From positions 597,501 to 661,500 of the forward strand of contig JAACMV010000016.1 in the NCBI GenBank assembly GCA_010909725.1: a stretch of 64,000 nt of DNA, in the 5' to 3' direction. Numbering within the stretch: the first letter of the stretch is position 1; each line of letters opens with the position of its first letter. The DNA comes from Picochlorum sp. 'celeri' (taxonomy: Eukaryota; Chlorophyta; Trebouxiophyceae). Below are positions 23,987-36,162 of the stretch, one piece after another. The notes under the pieces are model-generated. The model was given only the letters and a program-made list of their open reading frames with translations. It had not been told where the DNA came from and searched no databases. The position numbers were made by a program, and so were the translations under genes.

Positions 23987-25129
23987 TTATCCTTCCAGAG
24001 CTGTGGCACCAGAAATAATCTCGATGAGCTCTGTGGTAATGGAAGCCTGTCTTGTTCTGTTGTATGTCAACGTGAGTTTGCCAAGCATCTCTCCCGCATT
24101 CTTCGTAGAATTCTCCATAGCGCTCATACGACTGCTCTGTTCACTGCAATTATTCTCCAGCATGGCAGTATACAGACTTGTCGCAAGATGAAACTCTGCC
24201 AAGTTTTGTAAAAGCTCTGCCCGACCAGGCCCTTCAATCTCATACTTGTCTAATGACCCCCCAGCCTCTGCTTCCTTCTCCAACGAGTCTGGCGACAACA
24301 CAGTCGCTATCGTCGGCTTTTGCGAAATAGCAGATACAAATCGATTGAACACAATTCTCGCCACGTCATATTCAGTCTTCAGAATCTCCTCTGCAATACT
24401 GCACGCCTGTGGAAAGGTCAGCGCAGTCTTTTGCGTATCAGCAACAGTGGCAACAATCTTCTTCCTCTGATCCCTCTGCAACTGCGACTTTCCCTTCTCA
24501 CCCAAGATAACAATCATCTGCTCTTCCTCTGGGTTCGCAACCTGCATGGATGCTCGTGTATACTTGCAAATCATTGTGTTGATTGCCCCACACAAACCCT
24601 TGTCTGTCGTGACTGGCACAGTCACATTCTTCTCTCCAGACGCATTTGGCAAATCACCGAGCATCTTCAAAAAAGGCTCCTGCATACCCCTACACTGCTC
24701 CGTTGCAGCCTGTGCATTTCTCATCTTGGATGCAGCAACCATCTTCATTGCACTGGTAATCTTCTGAATATTTCCTACCGAACGCATTCGCTGCTTCACA
24801 GCCAGAGTGGATACACCCCTGCTCCCCTCGGATCTGTAATAATGAAACAAAACAAAAGCATAAGTACATATTCATTCAAATCCAGCGCCTATTCCATGAG
24901 TAAGCAAAACCGGAAACACCCCGCAGAATCCCTTGTCATACACCCACACCCACGCATGTACTCCCCATATGAGCATGTAAATACTCAAATGGTATCCAAA
25001 AACGCACCCATCCATGGAAGATACCGCATTCTGAATGCCTCCTCCGAGTGTTGATGATGGTCCGCTCGCACAGGCGGATTCCACAACCCTCATTCGGGTG
25101 AGCAGATTCTGCCCTCCCTTCCTCAACAT
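23987..25129 (-). CDS. ATPC: mitochondrial F1 ATP synthase gamma subunit
   Basis: Two exons (25129-25008, 24833-23987) with a 174-bp intron (GTGCGT donor) give 322 residues; the splice reads SSMDGSEGSRGVSTLAVKQRM. Gamma-subunit signatures are RMRSVGNIQKITSAMKMVAASKM at the N-terminus of the mature protein, TDKGLCGAINT, and the C-terminal helix RMSAMENSTKNAGEMLGKLTLTYNRTRQASITTELIEI. Gamma is the rotating shaft in the F1 alpha3beta3 ring. The 40-residue first exon is rich in Arg, Ser and Gly and fits a mitochondrial presequence. There is no plastid-type regulatory cysteine insert, so the mitochondrial enzyme is favoured. The frame is clean, unlike the neighbours on both sides. Confidence 0.95.
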
Positions 25130-25336
25130 GGTATTATATGTATATCAAACAATTATTGATATAGTAAATATGCCCAGTATGCGTGTTCTCTCGCATCTTA
25201 AAGATCGTTTGCCAACCTTGTGTATCATCCGGTCACAGCCCATCTCCATTGGGAAGGAGTATATGCTTGTGATGATCTTGTTTTGGAGGTTTACATGACA
25301 CCACCGCCGAGCATAGAATATATACACATGCATATG

Positions 25337-26167
25337 TTAACGCTTCCGCTCAGCCTTCCATCGGAATTGCTTCACACTCTGACCGCGTTTCGAGACCTTG
25401 ACCTTTCTACCTGGTGCCATGCCTTTTCTCTGCCCTTCTAGATGATCTCGAGTTCTTGCCAATGCCCGTTCACGGGCATATCTATGTTCCAGTTCTTCGT
25501 ATGCTCTTTTCGATGATTTCGTCGCTCTCGATGTCGCTTTTTCCAGAGATTCTCCTTTTGTTGAGCTCACGACGATTGGCTCGGCAAGCTGGGAGGTCCT
25601 TGGTCTGTTAAATCTCCTCTCAAGCAGCTCAGCTGGGGTATCAAAGTGCTGGCTGGGATCAAATGATGCAACGTCCTGCTCTGAATCAACAATACTGTGT
25701 GTGTATTCGAGGCAGATTTTCCCAAAAGATGAAGGTTTTCCTTGAGCTTTTCAATCTTTCCTTTTTCTGCCTGGGACTTGAGGGTGAGATACCCGACATT
25801 TCCTGTGTTTTCATCAAACGAATCTCATCAGCTGTATACGCGTTCGCCTGCGCTGTTGGTGTACGTGGACTCCATCCTTTGTCCTCGACTTTTCCATTGC
25901 AAATAAAACTCATCTGGATTCTTCTCTTCCGCCTTTCTCCTCAGAATCTTGATGGCTGCCTCCTTCTTATGGAAGTCTTTGGCACGAAGCAGATAGTCCT
26001 TTTCTTCTCAAGCAACCCATACTTGCGACGGCTAGACCTGCAATACAGTGGTTACAACCATGGTCACAATGGAATGAATAGTCCAATGTATCATGATGGG
26101 AGTCGAGGACGCACGGCTGGGAGCGTTCCTTGTGGGTACGCTTCTTCACCGAGTCCTTCAAGGCCAT
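25337..26167 (-). CDS. UTP11: UTP11-like SSU processome protein, broken by single-base deletions
   Basis: Exon 1 (26167-26115) encodes MALKDSVKKRTHKERSQP, an unmistakable UTP11 start. A 77-bp intron (GTGCGT donor) follows, then exon 2 from 26037. Read across frames, it gives RRKYGLLEKK, YLLRAKDFHKKEAAIKILRR, KAEEKNPDEFY, PTAQANAYTADEIRLMKTQE, a middle linker, and the basic end SVKQFRWKAERKR. UTP11 is a U3 snoRNA-associated nucleolar protein needed for 18S rRNA processing. About five single-base insertions between 26010 and 25690 are needed to hold one frame, starting in an A-run near 26015. The conserved residues are intact apart from the shifts, which suggests sequence errors rather than a dead gene. 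Confidence 0.85.
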
Positions 26168-27078
26168 TTCTTGTTTCTACTGCTACAGACCTCGCTACAA
26201 CTGCTTCCTATGAAATATTCTTTTATAAATAGTCGAGTAAAGATACGTTGACAATGCTGTGAATGATGAACCAATGTGTATGGAAACATGCAATTGTCAC
26301 ATGCTATGCATTCCTTTGCCCGTTCTGATGATATTTAAAGCAAGTAAAACACGTTCTTTCTATGCATCTATTGTACTGAATTTTATTTATTGTGTTGATT
26401 TATGGCGAATACGCGAGGAAGAGTCCCATGACTGGCAATCGTGCCATATATGGCACTATATAGTGCAGGACCCCACTAAGGAAAGCAAGATTCTAGCCAA
26501 TTCTCGTTCTCCGTCTACAATGGATTTCCGCCTCTGATATTATAGATTATACTTATATATATATAATCTATCTAATCTCAAAAAATCAAGTACAGAGATG
26601 CTCTTACGAGTAAGAAATCAGCAACCGCTTTTTCAGCACTGGCGAACCACCCCGTCATTTGGCTCGATCGATGCCTTCAGTGCTGAATTTGGGGTATTTG
26701 ACGAGCAATACCGTCGCGCTCAGTCATTGATAAACCCCCTCCTTGTGCACATATTTATTATATCTATTGAACTTTCATAATTTTTGGTTTTGGGGACATT
26801 TCGCGACAAGCGATAATTTGGACTTGGCGAACGCTGTCCAAGATGGGCAGACCCTTGCCTGGGCCACCCTAGAAACCCAATGCACTGCTCGTGTAGTTGA
26901 TTTTTGCGTTTACTATAACCATATATAGGATCATAATTATCTCGAGAGCCTATATGGGCTTCTCTTTAAAGAGTTTGGAAAGGTCCACTGTTTCTGAGGC
27001 TTCCCTTGTTGAGGACAAGGTAGGACTTGAATCTTGGCTTCTCTCCAAGCGACCCATGTATTGTCCTCATGTCAGGAG
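26168..27078. other. AT-rich spacer, no gene seen
   Basis: About 0.9 kb between the UTP11 gene and the decayed transposase. It contains a TA-rich near-palindrome around 26540-26575. Open frames are short and not recognisable. Confidence 0.5.
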
Positions 27079-30058
27079 CTAAGAACGCCTGCTCTTAATA
27101 CACGATACATCAATTAGACGTTCGGTCGCGGGTGTCTGTGTGTGATAGAGAAGCACGTCTTGCAGCCCACACTGTTTCAGGTCTGGATCCAAGTCCTCTG
27201 TGGTGTACTCTGTCACTCTGAGAAGGATTCGTTCATCTAAGGGACCACGATGCATTTCTCTGCTCCTATCAGGTATAATGATGCGGTATATTGCCTGAAC
27301 TTGTGCTAGCGTGGGCAGTCGCCCAGGTTGATCTTGTTGCAAGTAGCAGGTAGCTGTTATCTGTTGCAACTTTCATCCGCTCCACATACGACTTGTGTCG
27401 ATCTCGACGCCGTGAAGAATTAACTTATCATATTCAAATATCTGAAACTGCATGAGTGCCAGTTGTTTGATAAGATGTGGTATCTGGGTTGTGCCACACT
27501 CTTCATATGCCTCTGCCACCAGGCATGTGTATTGAAGTTCAGCCCAATCATACTGACGCCCCAAGATATCTTCCATACTCTCGCTGGACACTAATATTCT
27601 TGTATAAGTCTTACAATACCGAGATCTTCATCCTGATTCAAGTTTATCTGCCTGCACTTTTGAAGGAAGTACGAGGTCCTCCTGGACTGTTGGCATCACC
27701 TCTGAGAGTTCATGCTCATCCCTTCCTCTGTGGTTTTTCCATGGCAGAAGCGATTAATCTCACAGCCATTTCAGTAGATAATCTTGAAGCCATAGATGCA
27801 ACAGGCATGTTTTTTTTCTTAGCCATACTCTTCATGTCTTTGAACTTGCTCTCTAAGGGAAAGGACCACAGGTCAGGCAGAGGGCCATAGTTGAGCACTT
27901 GGCTTGGTAGGTGATATATGCTATGCAAATGGAAGGGCATTTCTGTCTTTGGTAACTGACTTTCAAGCTCTAACATTATGTGATACATTCCCTGTTCGTC
28001 GAGTTCCTCTATCTCCTCCACATTGATAACTGGTGAGCAAAGCTTTTTCAATGCGTAGAACAGTCCATCATAAGCCTTGACTACGGCGGGGGTCAACTCC
28101 CCCAAAAATACATTGCAGCGCACATAATGCCGCTGATGGCAAAATCTTTATATTCAGATGCTTTAATTTTTGCTTGCATTAGAGTCGTTTTCCTCCTCTC
28201 GCTTCTTGGATTGATTTGGTTTTCGAAACAATCTTGAGGGATCCCCATGAAGTCCAGATGGCTTGCAAATGAACGAAACAAAGTTCCTTGCTTGCGTTGA
28301 ATTTTTCTCAGAGTAACGATTAGGATCATCGCGTCTTGATTGGGAATCACGTGGTGCCAGTCTCATCACCCATTTTGGGAGGCCAGTCAGGTTCAAAAAT
28401 TTCCTCAGTGTTTCAGTGTCAAATTTTCCTACCACGTTGCCCTCAGCCCTGCTAGCAGCATTTTGAATACCATGCATTGCGCAGAATAAAAAACCGTTGA
28501 CCAAATCAAAATATGGCAAACTGCTAAATGCACATACGCCCCTGATCCCTTTTCGTTGCTGAGCAAAACCTGGAAACGCCTTGTTGTCCAAAGTAAACCT
28601 TCCCTTTTTTCAACTCCTCTTCGACCCAAGACTGAGATGATCGCACCTCATCACTATTCCATAAGAATTAAATTCATCTTGTCAGACTCTGTTGGTTCTG
28701 GCATGCTGCTCGCCTTGTATGCTATCCTTTGCATACCCTGTCCTTTGCCAATTTTGAAACTCTCTCCAAAGATTTTGCACATATGGCAAGGCCATTGACT
28801 TGGAGTCTCGTCATGCTTTGCCTACCAATCGCAATGCTCTTGTATCCTGTGCACTGCATAGGAGAAAAACCTTGGTTCTAATATGAGATTTCCTTGCTGC
28901 ATCATATAGAGTTTCTCCTTCCCCACTGCAGATATCTTCAATGTCCTTCACAATCATACCCAGATACTGATCAATGCTCTCTGCCTCTTTTGGACCGTCT
29001 ACTATCATCAATGGGTAGATGTTTCTATACTTTTACCCAGCTCTGGAGGTAGATTGAGAATTCTCATCAAGACACACCAAATTGAATACGCCTGATCGGT
29101 TGAATGGAGAAAACCCATCTGTGAATAATTCAATCACAATAGGGATGTATTCGTCTGTCATTTCCATATCTAAACCTTTTTCGAGCCTCAATCGCTCTAT
29201 AGCCGGACTCTGCCAGACAGAGGATAACATCTGATCAGAGCCCCTGTCTTGGCAAACTGGTCCATACCTGACCACCTTGTGCAAACGTGGTTATCTTGCA
29301 TAGCACGCCTCAAAACGTCCATAATCTTCAATTGCTTAATTGGAATAGACATATCTTTCCTACAAGATGGTTCAATACATGCGGATCCCCTGTTAGATGT
29401 TACTGGGTGGTGGTTGACACACGTGTAAAATGTATGAAAAGGAGACCCAATTTTCCTCAGTAGTGCTTCCACCTTGTTATACGAGGGCGCATTTGAAAAG
29501 TAGCGAGAGATTATATTGAAATCTTGTCTAATATTTTGAATCGCGTACTTATTTTCGAGCATGTTCAGCAGCAGTTCCACACAAAAGTCCCCAACAAATT
29601 TCTGTTCCACTTGGCCTTCAGGATATCTCTCCACAGGATCCAGCAACCAAAGGGCTAGATCTTCGGGCAGTGTGCATTCTTGGAGGGATATACGAGATTC
29701 TGATTCAATTATGAGTTCATTTAATTCGTTTGATTGCTGTGCTTCAATCTCATTGTCCATCTCCCCCTCAGTTTCACTGCCAACATCTTCTGCAGATGCA
29801 TCTCCATCAGCCTCGTCACTTTCATAGGCATGGTCGATCTCAATCAAACCCTCCTCCATCATCACAGTTCATATCCACAAAACTCTCTTCTTGCACCACG
29901 TCAGGTTGAGCCGAGACCACATGACTCTGTTGCAGGCTGCTCCCCTCAGAGTCCTTATCTATTGCTATTTCTCTCCAACTCCCATTCTCGACGGCTAAAT
30001 TGAACTGATTCATTTTATCATTGAACTTGAGCAGTTTGGCCCTCTGACTTTCCTTCAC
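27079..30058 (-). pseudogene. decayed Tnp2/CACTA-type transposase
   Basis: Reading right to left, frames give an acidic N-terminus, then a zinc-finger-like region (HTFYTCVNHH, GSACIEPSC), ELFTDGFSPFNRSGVFNLV, a stretch aligning with the Tnp2 core (DGPKEAESIDQYLGMIVKDI, CSAQDTRALRLVGKA), GIRGVCAFSSLPYFDLVNGF and finally FHLHSIYHLPSQVLNYGPLP. This order matches Tnp2 transposases of CACTA (CMC) DNA transposons. At least eight frame changes and internal stops interrupt it. Terminal repeats and target duplications were not identified, so element limits are not given. It is clearly older than the LINEs at the left. Confidence 0.75.
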
Positions 30059-33000
30059 TTTTTTAGTGCTTACTGTCCTTGAGATATTGTCCTTTAGTCT
30101 TTTCAGATGGTTTCTGACACTCTTGTAGGGAATAGGGGTCCGGCCCTCACACCCGGTTCACAAGGACAGTGAAAATGAATAGTCACATATTCTCTCTCTA
30201 TTGTTCTTCAGAGAACGATCCGAGACTGGGAGTGAGACCCCAGTATCAGTAGGAGTGGTTGAAGCGTCCTGGCAGGCCCTGCTTTCAAACTGGTTCAAAT
30301 TTGCAAACCTAGCACGTGTACCATACATTGAACTTCCGTCGAATATTTGTATTGGTAATTACCATATATCGATATTGTCCCCGATTTTGGAGACATCGGC
30401 TCAACCCGATCTACTTACTCCGGGAGCGACCGGGAGTGCATCCCCGGAGGACTTGTCAAAATTTCGACAAGTCAGAAGCAGACTACCATCTGACAGAGTC
30501 ATATTGGACGGGTGTCAACCCCCACGGGCGACATAAACTACTTATTTAGATCATATAAATATATTATTAACCGCGAATAGGGCAGAAATACAGCACCTGG
30601 GGTAGGTTCTCAGGAGTAACCGAATGCGTTGTTGACGTTGGACGTTGGGTATCCCCTGGTACGTAGTGCCACACATGATGTGGTGAAAAGCCTTGTAAAG
30701 TATATAAATATGACTATTCGCTCATTATTACTTTGCGTTGATCATTACTCAGGTGCAACGTGACAGCCCGTTGTGATGTCCATCCCAACTGCACGGATGG
30801 TAAGCCAGGACACGTTTGAGTCAGGAGGTTGAACTGGTAAAGTATCAGTGCAGATTAAAATATCTCGAGCTAATACAAGAGGGGAAAATAAACTTTGCTG
30901 ACACTGCGCACCTCGACCACTTGCACTCCCTTTCCCTGCTGGTGCACCTTTGCCAGCTGAGGTACCTGTTGCTACAGGCAAAGATATTCAGATAGTCGCA
31001 GAACCTGCAGAGTCGGTTATCCGAATCAGCCATTCGAAGAATGGCTTAAGGAGGGTACGAATGTTCCTTTGCCAGCCTGCAGAATAGGACGCCCACTAAG
31101 GTTGCATACTATATTGCAGGATGAGAGATTGCCAAAACGGGTCGTACTTGCCTACTCGCAAAAAGCGGTAGATACAAATAAGGACAATAGAAATATCGAT
31201 TCAAGATGGAAAGAAGCGTTCATAGAGGGTTCGGAGAAGATATCAGGAAAGCCCAAGGTAACAACCAGTAGAGAGGCAGCGGCCATACAGAAGGTGAGGA
31301 AGAAATGCACTTCAAAAGGGTGGAATTTTGAACGGGTGTACAAAATATTGGTTCTTCATGAGATCTTGACGACTTTGCGGCCCAGAAAAGGCAAAAACAT
31401 AGTAACCCACCAAGGAACATCAGAGCGACATGCACACACAGTTCCCAATTGGACAAAGGTGAGACTGATTGGTAAGAGAAGGAACTTTCTCTCGCAGCAT
31501 CAGAAGAATGTGACATATTATACTATATAGCGTTGGGTTCTGTGATGTGTATGAAGGCCTCTAGAGGGACATTGCCAACTGCCAGTGGAGATGGCCTCAT
31601 GACAATCATGGTGCAGTCTCAAGTATTTCCAACATGATGGGCCTCTTCAGAGGGTTGGGGGACAAACTCAGGACGGACCTGTCAACGGAAAGTGATAGAA
31701 GTAGAACTAAACCTGTGAGATGGCATGAGTAAACTGGTCCGTGTTTGCTTCCAGAAGAAATATCAGGGCCAAAGAGCATAAAGAAAAACCAGCAAGAGGC
31801 AACAAGGAGAACACAGTTCGACCGACCAGAGCACACGTCACTCGTAAGATATCTGGGATCTTCAGGGAGATTTTAAACATACGAGGGAAGAATAACAAGT
31901 ACACCCCAGTAGCAGGCAAGCGAGGGCGCAAGAAAAATGGGGGAGCAAAAGGGCCAGTCATCCAGGCTTCCAAGCCTGAAACTGAAGTAGTAGAACGGCC
32001 AGGAAAACGGCGAACAACCAAAATTACCATCGGAAAGTAATCAATATACTATATATATGTGTTAATGAATCCATTGAAGCCTAGTATTGCGTAAACGAGC
32101 CGTGCCGAGTATCCAAAATTCCGGGTACCCAAACCAGAATTGCCGAAACAACAAGCCCCGTGTCTTTTGCTCGATTTCAGGGCTTCTCTGGGTGCCGGAA
32201 CAGTATATAATTCCATTTCATACGCGCGGTAGGGCGCGTGAGGGGGGGAACATCGGTTAAATTCGATTTTGCTTTGGCATCCAGGGTGGCGAGGATCGCG
32301 CCTTCCTCAGTAGGGAATAAGAAAAAGGAAAAGACGAAGACAAACTAGCGACACACTACAATTATAATTGTATATATATAAAATTAAAATATTAATTCCT
32401 AATTTCTGGCAGGTCCTTGACCATCCTTTTGTAGCCTTTAAGGCTCTTATTTGCTACCTCGGACGTCCCAGCGTCCTGGGCGGCGTTTCCTCTTTTGCGG
32501 TATCAGCATATTTCCCACAAGGTTGAGCTACCACTCTCTGGGAGCCTTGTGACTAGCCATAAATTATACACTCAAGAATATCAGTATCCTGGGGGTGGCT
32601 AGTCCCAGCGATATAGACCGTCCCTCTTCTTTTGAGCTTGCACGTAGACAACGCTGGTCGGTCTACGTTGTCTCGTGCATAAAAACAGGTTGATTTTCCT
32701 TGATACTTACATTATAAGGTATCGTAAATCAGAATATGGTTAGGGTTCGCTGCTTACTGGAGTCAGAATATCCAAGCGGACCCGTCGCAGTTTAGCACTC
32801 ATTCTTTCCTGCTATTGGAAACTGGGAACCCATTGCTTCTCCTTTGCTCCTTGTGTCACTGATCCTTTCTGGTCGTCATTACTTCATTCGGATGGGTTGA
32901 TCTTACATGGCTTTCTTCTGGAGACGTATTATGCTAATCTCTCTTTTTGGAGACAGGAACCCAACCTATGGCCTCTCTTGCCCAATCTGTGGCCTACAGC

Positions 33001-33245
33001 TCAGCTTCTAGGCTGATTGTGGACTTCTCAGGTATAGCTTTGGACTACTCCTTCTCTGCTGTTGCCTTTTTTCTCTTAAGCTTCACTCTATTGATAGATT
33101 TTCAGACCTTCTTTGTTCGTACAGTCCTTGCAAACCAGGAGTATCCTGCCGATACCATGATTATCTTTTGCAGGTCCTGGTTTTTGATGGCCGTTGATTC
33201 TGCTCATTACATAGAGCATTATCGCTTCAAGCAAGAGTCTTATTA
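30059..33245. other. 3.2 kb without a recognisable gene
   Basis: The region holds open frames at about 31069-31530 and 31741-32040 on the plus strand whose translations are Lys/Arg-rich, lack an ATG at the frame start and match nothing I know. AT-rich tracts lie near 30545 and 32360-32400. Part of this may be further decayed transposon. Confidence 0.45.
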
Positions 33246-33391
33246 ATCTCGAGACGATGTTGATCTTTTTGTCTTTGTCCTTCGTTTTCTTATTTCTTTT
33301 CACGGAGCCCTGGATGCCCCACCATAGGCATCCCGCTTGATCAAGAGGCAACCTGGTCAGGGGGCGTTGATGTAATATCATACATACTTTA
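33246..33391 (+). repeat. LINE/SINE 3'-tail repeat, copy 1
   Basis: Shared with 61293-61437 and, truncated, with 63664-63722. It contains a TTTTCACGGAGCCCTGG block, a hairpin at 33312-33333 (GGATGCC, 8-nt loop, GGCATCC), the palindrome CTTGATCAAG, CCTGGTCAGGGGGC and the terminal TTGATGTAATATCATACATA. The sequences upstream of copies 1 and 2 are unrelated, as expected for a 3' end mobilised by reverse transcription. Confidence 0.75.
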
Positions 33392-33394
33392 TAA

Positions 33395-33436
33395 TCATAT
33401 TTTTCGCCTGTGTAATATCTCCCAAAAAAAAAAAAT
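33395..33436 (+). repeat. short repeat ending in an A-run, copy 1
   Basis: The stretch TTCGCCTGTGTAATATCTCC followed by 13 A recurs at 41740-41777 with 9 A. It directly follows the tail repeat here but not at the other site, so it is a separate short repeat, possibly the end of another retroposon. Confidence 0.6.
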
Positions 33437-33603
33437 CTTCTCGAGATTTGAAAACTCCACTTGAGATGAAATTGAGACTCAAAAGAGTATCGAAAGTCCT
33501 CTCACCCAGGTTCTATGCAAAAGATAAACATGGTATCGGCATATTCTGAACCACGTGAGACAGACTACCAAAACAAGGGGCACAAATCTATCCGTGTACT
33601 GAA

Positions 33604-34140
33604 TTACTGTTGAGGGGAAAAAGGCGACACCAGAGGAGAGACCTGCCAGCACTGGGCTTCCTGTGACCACTGAAGAGGGGCTGAAGAAGCCATAGAGGGA
33701 GATCCTGCCTCCAAAACGTGTGTGTAACACGTTAAAATGGATACGCATACCTTGCGAGTCAGCTGTATGTAATAATCAATGGATTTGACTCTCTGGTCGC
33801 GCTGAGCCTTGTTGATAGTCTTCCTAACTGTATCAATACTGTACGTCGTGGCAATGCATATCAAGGCCCAAGCATCCAAGGGATAATTGCCCCAGGGATG
33901 AACCATCCATATGGATCTAATAATATCCTGAGCTGCCTGTAGATCTACCTGAAATAAGGTGCTGCATAAGGAGAGCGCGATGGGGCAATGGTAAAAGAAA
34001 TGAGCTCTGCCTGGTTGGACTGGACTAAAATGGCAAATACAGGGCTGATCGACTTTAATTCTTTCACTGGTGATACCTGTCCTCATAATTGTTTCCCAGA
34101 AGGCGATCTTATAAGCTGAGGGAATAAATACTGTTGAGCT
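33604..34140 (-). pseudogene. LINE 3' fragment (zinc-knuckle region), diverged
   Basis: The frame reads CICHFSPVQPGRAHFFYHCP, a Cys/His knuckle typical of the end of LINE reverse transcriptases, then PLDAWALICIATTYSIDTVR. Upstream, in another frame, SAYKIAFWETIM aligns with IYKLPFWEILM in the fragment at 37555-38172. It abuts the larger LINE fragment at 34157 and belongs to the same old family. Confidence 0.65.
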
Positions 34141-34156
34141 GAAAGTACTGTCTGTT

Positions 34157-35700
34157 TTAGCGGCTGTTGCTGAGAATGTTATTTCTGGTGAGAGTCCAGA
34201 CCAATGGTTTCTGAATCTTCCATCGATGTGTGGTAGATTGCCATTTTAGAAAGGGCAAATCTTGCTTGTTGTTGGACCGTGGTGGGAGATGAGATTGCCT
34301 GTGTTGCAGCGTTTCCCAGAAGTATTGCTCTGCTGTTTGACTGGCTTTTCTGACGATCTCCTGTGGGGTTTGTCGTTGTTCTCTGGTACTGTGATGTAGC
34401 ATCCTATATGCCGTTTTACGTCCCACATCCAACGCATTGATTGTGAGAATACTTATCACTGTCCAGATATGTGGATCAATATCTTTGGGGGTTGTATTGC
34501 TCCATATGTTATGAACAAGAAGTTGGAAGTGGCTGTTGATGTCCTCATACAAAATGCCCGGTTTGAGAAGGCTATAAACATGCTTGGCAATGGGACAATC
34601 TCTGGCACAATGTTCCATTGAGGCCTGTGCATGGCCACAGGCACAAGCTTTGAGCCTCTCTTCTGGGATATGGCTTACTAGAAGCCCACCTGAGTTTATA
34701 TGCCAGATAATCTCTTTCCAAGGGTTGGGTACTTTCGCCCACCACCATTTTCTGAGGTTGCCGAGCATGGTACCCAACTTTGGTTTAATCTCACTGAGTT
34801 TGTGTATCCAATTGCGCTGTGTGTCAATATTCTGTCTCCATGTTTCTGGGTCTGCGGAGTTTAAGATCAGAAGTTTTGTGCCTGCTTTTACTGTATATTT
34901 CTGGATTGGCACTTTGTCGCCCTTGTAATTATACCAGCAGAAGTTCCAGTGCTGTATGGCCGTTGGGTTGCTGAATACCGTATTAATAAGAGAGTTAAAG
35001 GAAACTGCATTAGCTTCTTCATATCCCATCATTGCTGGATGGACCCCTGGAAGATCACATGATTGAGTGAGGAGTTGAAGCGCCATAACTTTGTGTTCTC
35101 TGGTGGTCTGTTTGTAGTACGCCGTTGCATTCCAGATGAGGGTGGACCATATGGTGGTGGTGCCCAAAGTTGGAAGTCTAATAAGCCATTTATATTGTCG
35201 CGCTTTAATATGTTTCTGAAAGGGGAGCATGCCCAGTCCTCCGAGGTCAGCCCTAGTTTGTATTCCTTCAGTTTTCCAACAACGAGCATCAGGTGGGAGA
35301 AGTTGTTTGGCCAGCTTGGTTATACCTTCAATAATGGAGGGTGGAGTATGGATCAACTCTGCAGCATAAAGTAGTTTGGAGGTGACAAATTTGTTGAAGA
35401 GGTCCATTTTTGCAAAGATGGAGAGTCCTGTCATACGCTTGATTTTAGCCGTGAGCTTCTGTAGTTGTGTCATTTTAGTTTGCCACTGGTATGTTGGTGG
35501 ATCAATGCCACTATGGACAGTTATCCCAAGTATCTTCGCCTGGTCTGTGACTGTAAATTCATCGATCTGTTGCAGGGTTTGCAGTCGGTTTGTCATGCCT
35601 ATGGGCAGGAGTTTGGTTTTTACGATAACACATATCTATCGAGCTTTGTCGTATAAAAATAGAGCACAGATGATGCCTCAAGGCACTCTCTTATTAAGGA
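34157..35700 (-). pseudogene. LINE reverse transcriptase C-terminal half, 5' truncated
   Basis: A frame of 479 codons (35596-34157) starts within the reverse transcriptase thumb: KILGITVHSGIDPPTYQWQT, then FNKFVTSKLLYAAELI, and ends with a knuckle CACGHAQASMEHCARDC and a long tail. Just upstream, LFLYDKAR and KTKLLPIGMTNR can be read past an in-frame stop near 35639. The element is truncated at about 35.7 kb, before the catalytic aspartates. The long open frame shows it is younger than its two neighbours. Confidence 0.75.
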
Positions 35701-36162
35701 ATCAAGCTACCAAGAAGATTACACAATATAACCATGAACCAGAGTCTATACTCGAGGACTCATAAGATTATCTACCATTCTACTACATAAACCATCGTGT
35801 AACACATTAGAATCAAGGCCTGTGTTACCAGGATACCACATAGTGCAGTCTCTACTACGGTGTGGACCGTCAGCCGACCGAACCTAATCGTCAGTCTCAG
35901 GACGCTCAGTGCACGCTCTTACAGAGTGCTCCTATCAGAAGACATTCTCGAAGGTACGTTCCAACCTCACAACGGAGTTCTCAAGCATTACAGTGTCGGT
36001 CAAATGATCCCTATGTTGGGAGCATTTGATCTTCTAAAAAACAAGTGGAACTTGGGGCCAATTTTCGCGGTTGGCTCAAACAAAGACAGTGATAGGTAGC
36101 GCTTACTTCGCGATGCAGTCAGATTTTCCGCGGAAAAAAAGTTTCCTGTACTTTTGGTCACA
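35701..36162. other. sulfotransferase upstream region
   Basis: About 460 bp between the LINE fragment and the sulfotransferase ATG. A short open frame at 35860-36099 is not recognisable. The promoter must lie here; no motif is clear. Confidence 0.4.

Noticed and set aside
27079..30058. Assignment of the decayed transposase to the same KDZ family as 55766-59169
   Set aside because: Its motif order (TDGFSPF, GPKE, LPYFD, YHLPSQVLNYGPL) follows Tnp2/CACTA proteins and differs from the KDZ core.
31069..32040. Two Lys/Arg-rich plus-strand open frames (153 and 99 codons)
   Set aside because: They do not start with ATG, match no known family, have no splice evidence and lie in repeat debris.
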